A stretch of 64,000 nt of DNA. It comes from Ignelater luminosus. Lineage: Eukaryota; Arthropoda; Insecta; Coleoptera; Elateridae. Positions within the stretch are counted from its first letter, which is position 1; each line of letters begins with the position of its first letter. The DNA lies in the NCBI GenBank assembly GCA_011009095.1, contig VTPC01003991.1, positions 165,334-229,333 of the forward strand, read 5' to 3'. Under the pieces are notes generated by a model, which worked only from the letters and a program-made list of their open reading frames with translations, had not been told where the DNA came from and ran no database searches. This document shows positions 63,015 to 64,000 of this stretch, in pieces. A program made the translations under genes and the position numbers.

Positions 63015-64000
63015 TGTAGTTACTCTTTTTTGGAAGTTAAGTCAAAGCATGCTTCAGTCAATTTTCACAGTTGTGGCAATATGTGATTGTATTAACGTTT
63101 TCTAAATTACATATTTATTCTTTCTGCAAATGAAGTTAGTAAAAATATTTTATGACCCATTTTTAGCCAATGATTTGCAAGCATTAAATAAGACACGTTT
63201 TGCTCTTTTAAAAAATAAGGACTTAAAAGTCTTCTTTCCTCTTATATTATTTCAGATCTAGAAAACAATATTTTGTGATATACAAGTTATTTATACAAAA
63301 CTAATTTTGATTAATTTTCTTGCTCTAGCTTTAGAATTTACGTATTTTTTATTTTTGAACATATGATCTTCAAACTGTTACCTTTATTATTCTCATATTA
63401 AATCTTCACAATTAAAAAATGTATTAGAAATTGAAATTTTATAATCTTTGTTTAAAATATCGTTTAGAAATTCTAAAGATGCAGAGTAACACAAACAGCA
63501 CACAACATAAACTAAATATTTTATTTTGATTATCTACTAAACGTTATCACAAACCCCAAATGTTAAAAAAGTACAACTGGATCTACAGTCTGTTTGATTA
63601 AAAGCACCTCCATCTGTAGTGGTTTTTGTTTGTAAAGATGTACCTACCAAACTATACAGAGTGTGCTTCTCAAGCAATTTGAAATAAAAAATATAGGTCT
63701 GATTCAAAAGAATTCTATTAAAGACAAATAACAGCATACTCTTTGTAAAAAGTGGTAAAAATAGTCACTAGTATAATCAGATGCATATTATGTATTCAAC
63801 ATCAGGGAAGACAATTTATAATATAATTATTGTTCATTTCTGATTTTTTCTGTATTTATCATGTTATCTTCATTACGTTTTGTTTGTTTCTTAATTTTTG
63901 CATTCGCTTTACATGTTAAAACAGCACTTACTTAATCTTAAACAATCTTTACATTTTACTTATTTAGGATTTTTTCTGTGTAAGGATACAAAAGTTTAGT
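63015..64000. other. non-coding DNA to the window end
   Basis: AT-rich, no exon or repeat recognised. Missing N-terminal Sin3A exons, if on this contig, would lie beyond. Confidence 0.4.

Noticed and set aside
53602-64000. Missing Sin3A exons for PAH1 and the first half of PAH2
   Set aside because: I looked for minus-strand readings such as the segment preceding NRFQGQ in the family and found none; they are probably beyond the window or too short to recognise by eye.
1-64000. CRISPR arrays, bacterial operons, ribosomal RNA, tRNA genes
   Set aside because: The window is spliced eukaryotic DNA; no regularly spaced repeats, rRNA signature or tRNA cloverleaf was seen.
1-64000. Retrovirus-like or Polinton-type elements
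   Set aside because: No reverse transcriptase, integrase, capsid or envelope signature and no paired long terminal repeats were noticed; all mobile elements recognised are plain DNA transposons or their small derivatives.

Overview
The window is AT-rich eukaryotic nuclear DNA, almost certainly from an insect. It carries four spliced protein-coding genes with GT-AG introns: some are 50-210 bp, others several kilobases and filled with repeats. The receptor gene resembles the insect BMP type II receptor wishful thinking, and the transposon complement (Tc1/mariner, pogo, many short inverted-repeat elements) is typical of insects, possibly a beetle. The order is not proven by the sequence.

Layout. 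1-5742: repeat-bearing intergenic DNA with one short inverted-repeat element and a degenerate tandem repeat. 5743-7341 (+): a four-exon Vps4/katanin-class AAA ATPase. 7342-15265: intergenic DNA and probable 3' untranslated sequence, with a nearly whole DD37E-spaced Tc1/mariner-group transposon (8405-9667). 15266-20288 (-): a BMP type II receptor kinase (wit-like), five coding exons. 20289-27239: divergent intergenic region with a 280-bp fold-back, a PIF/Harbinger-like MITE, a GC-richer patch with a CACGTG box, and an inverted repeat ending about 30 bp before the next start codon. 27240-35431 (+): mitochondrial methionine aminopeptidase (MetAP1D), five exons. Its 6-kb third intron holds a decayed pogo transposon, two inverted-repeat elements and a 400-N assembly gap with a duplicated flank. 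35432-38150: convergent 3' regions. 38151-53601 (-): the C-terminal two thirds of the corepressor Sin3A, six exons, with an 11.4-kb last intron full of DNA-transposon remnants. 53602-64000: apparently Sin3A intron or upstream sequence, with more MITEs, a mariner transposase fragment and one small open reading frame.

The genes do not form a pathway: membrane remodelling or microtubule severing (AAA), BMP signalling (wit), mitochondrial protein maturation (MetAP1D) and histone-deacetylase corepression (Sin3A). They alternate in orientation, tail-to-tail, head-to-head, tail-to-tail. What stands out is the density of small inverted-repeat DNA elements, many ending in the same TACAGGGTG-type motif. 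I found no novel multi-gene system. The observations most worth following are the near-intact Tc1-group element, the near-identical TIRs of the deleted mariner-group element, the inverted repeat against the MetAP1D start, and a probable false duplication at the assembly gap.
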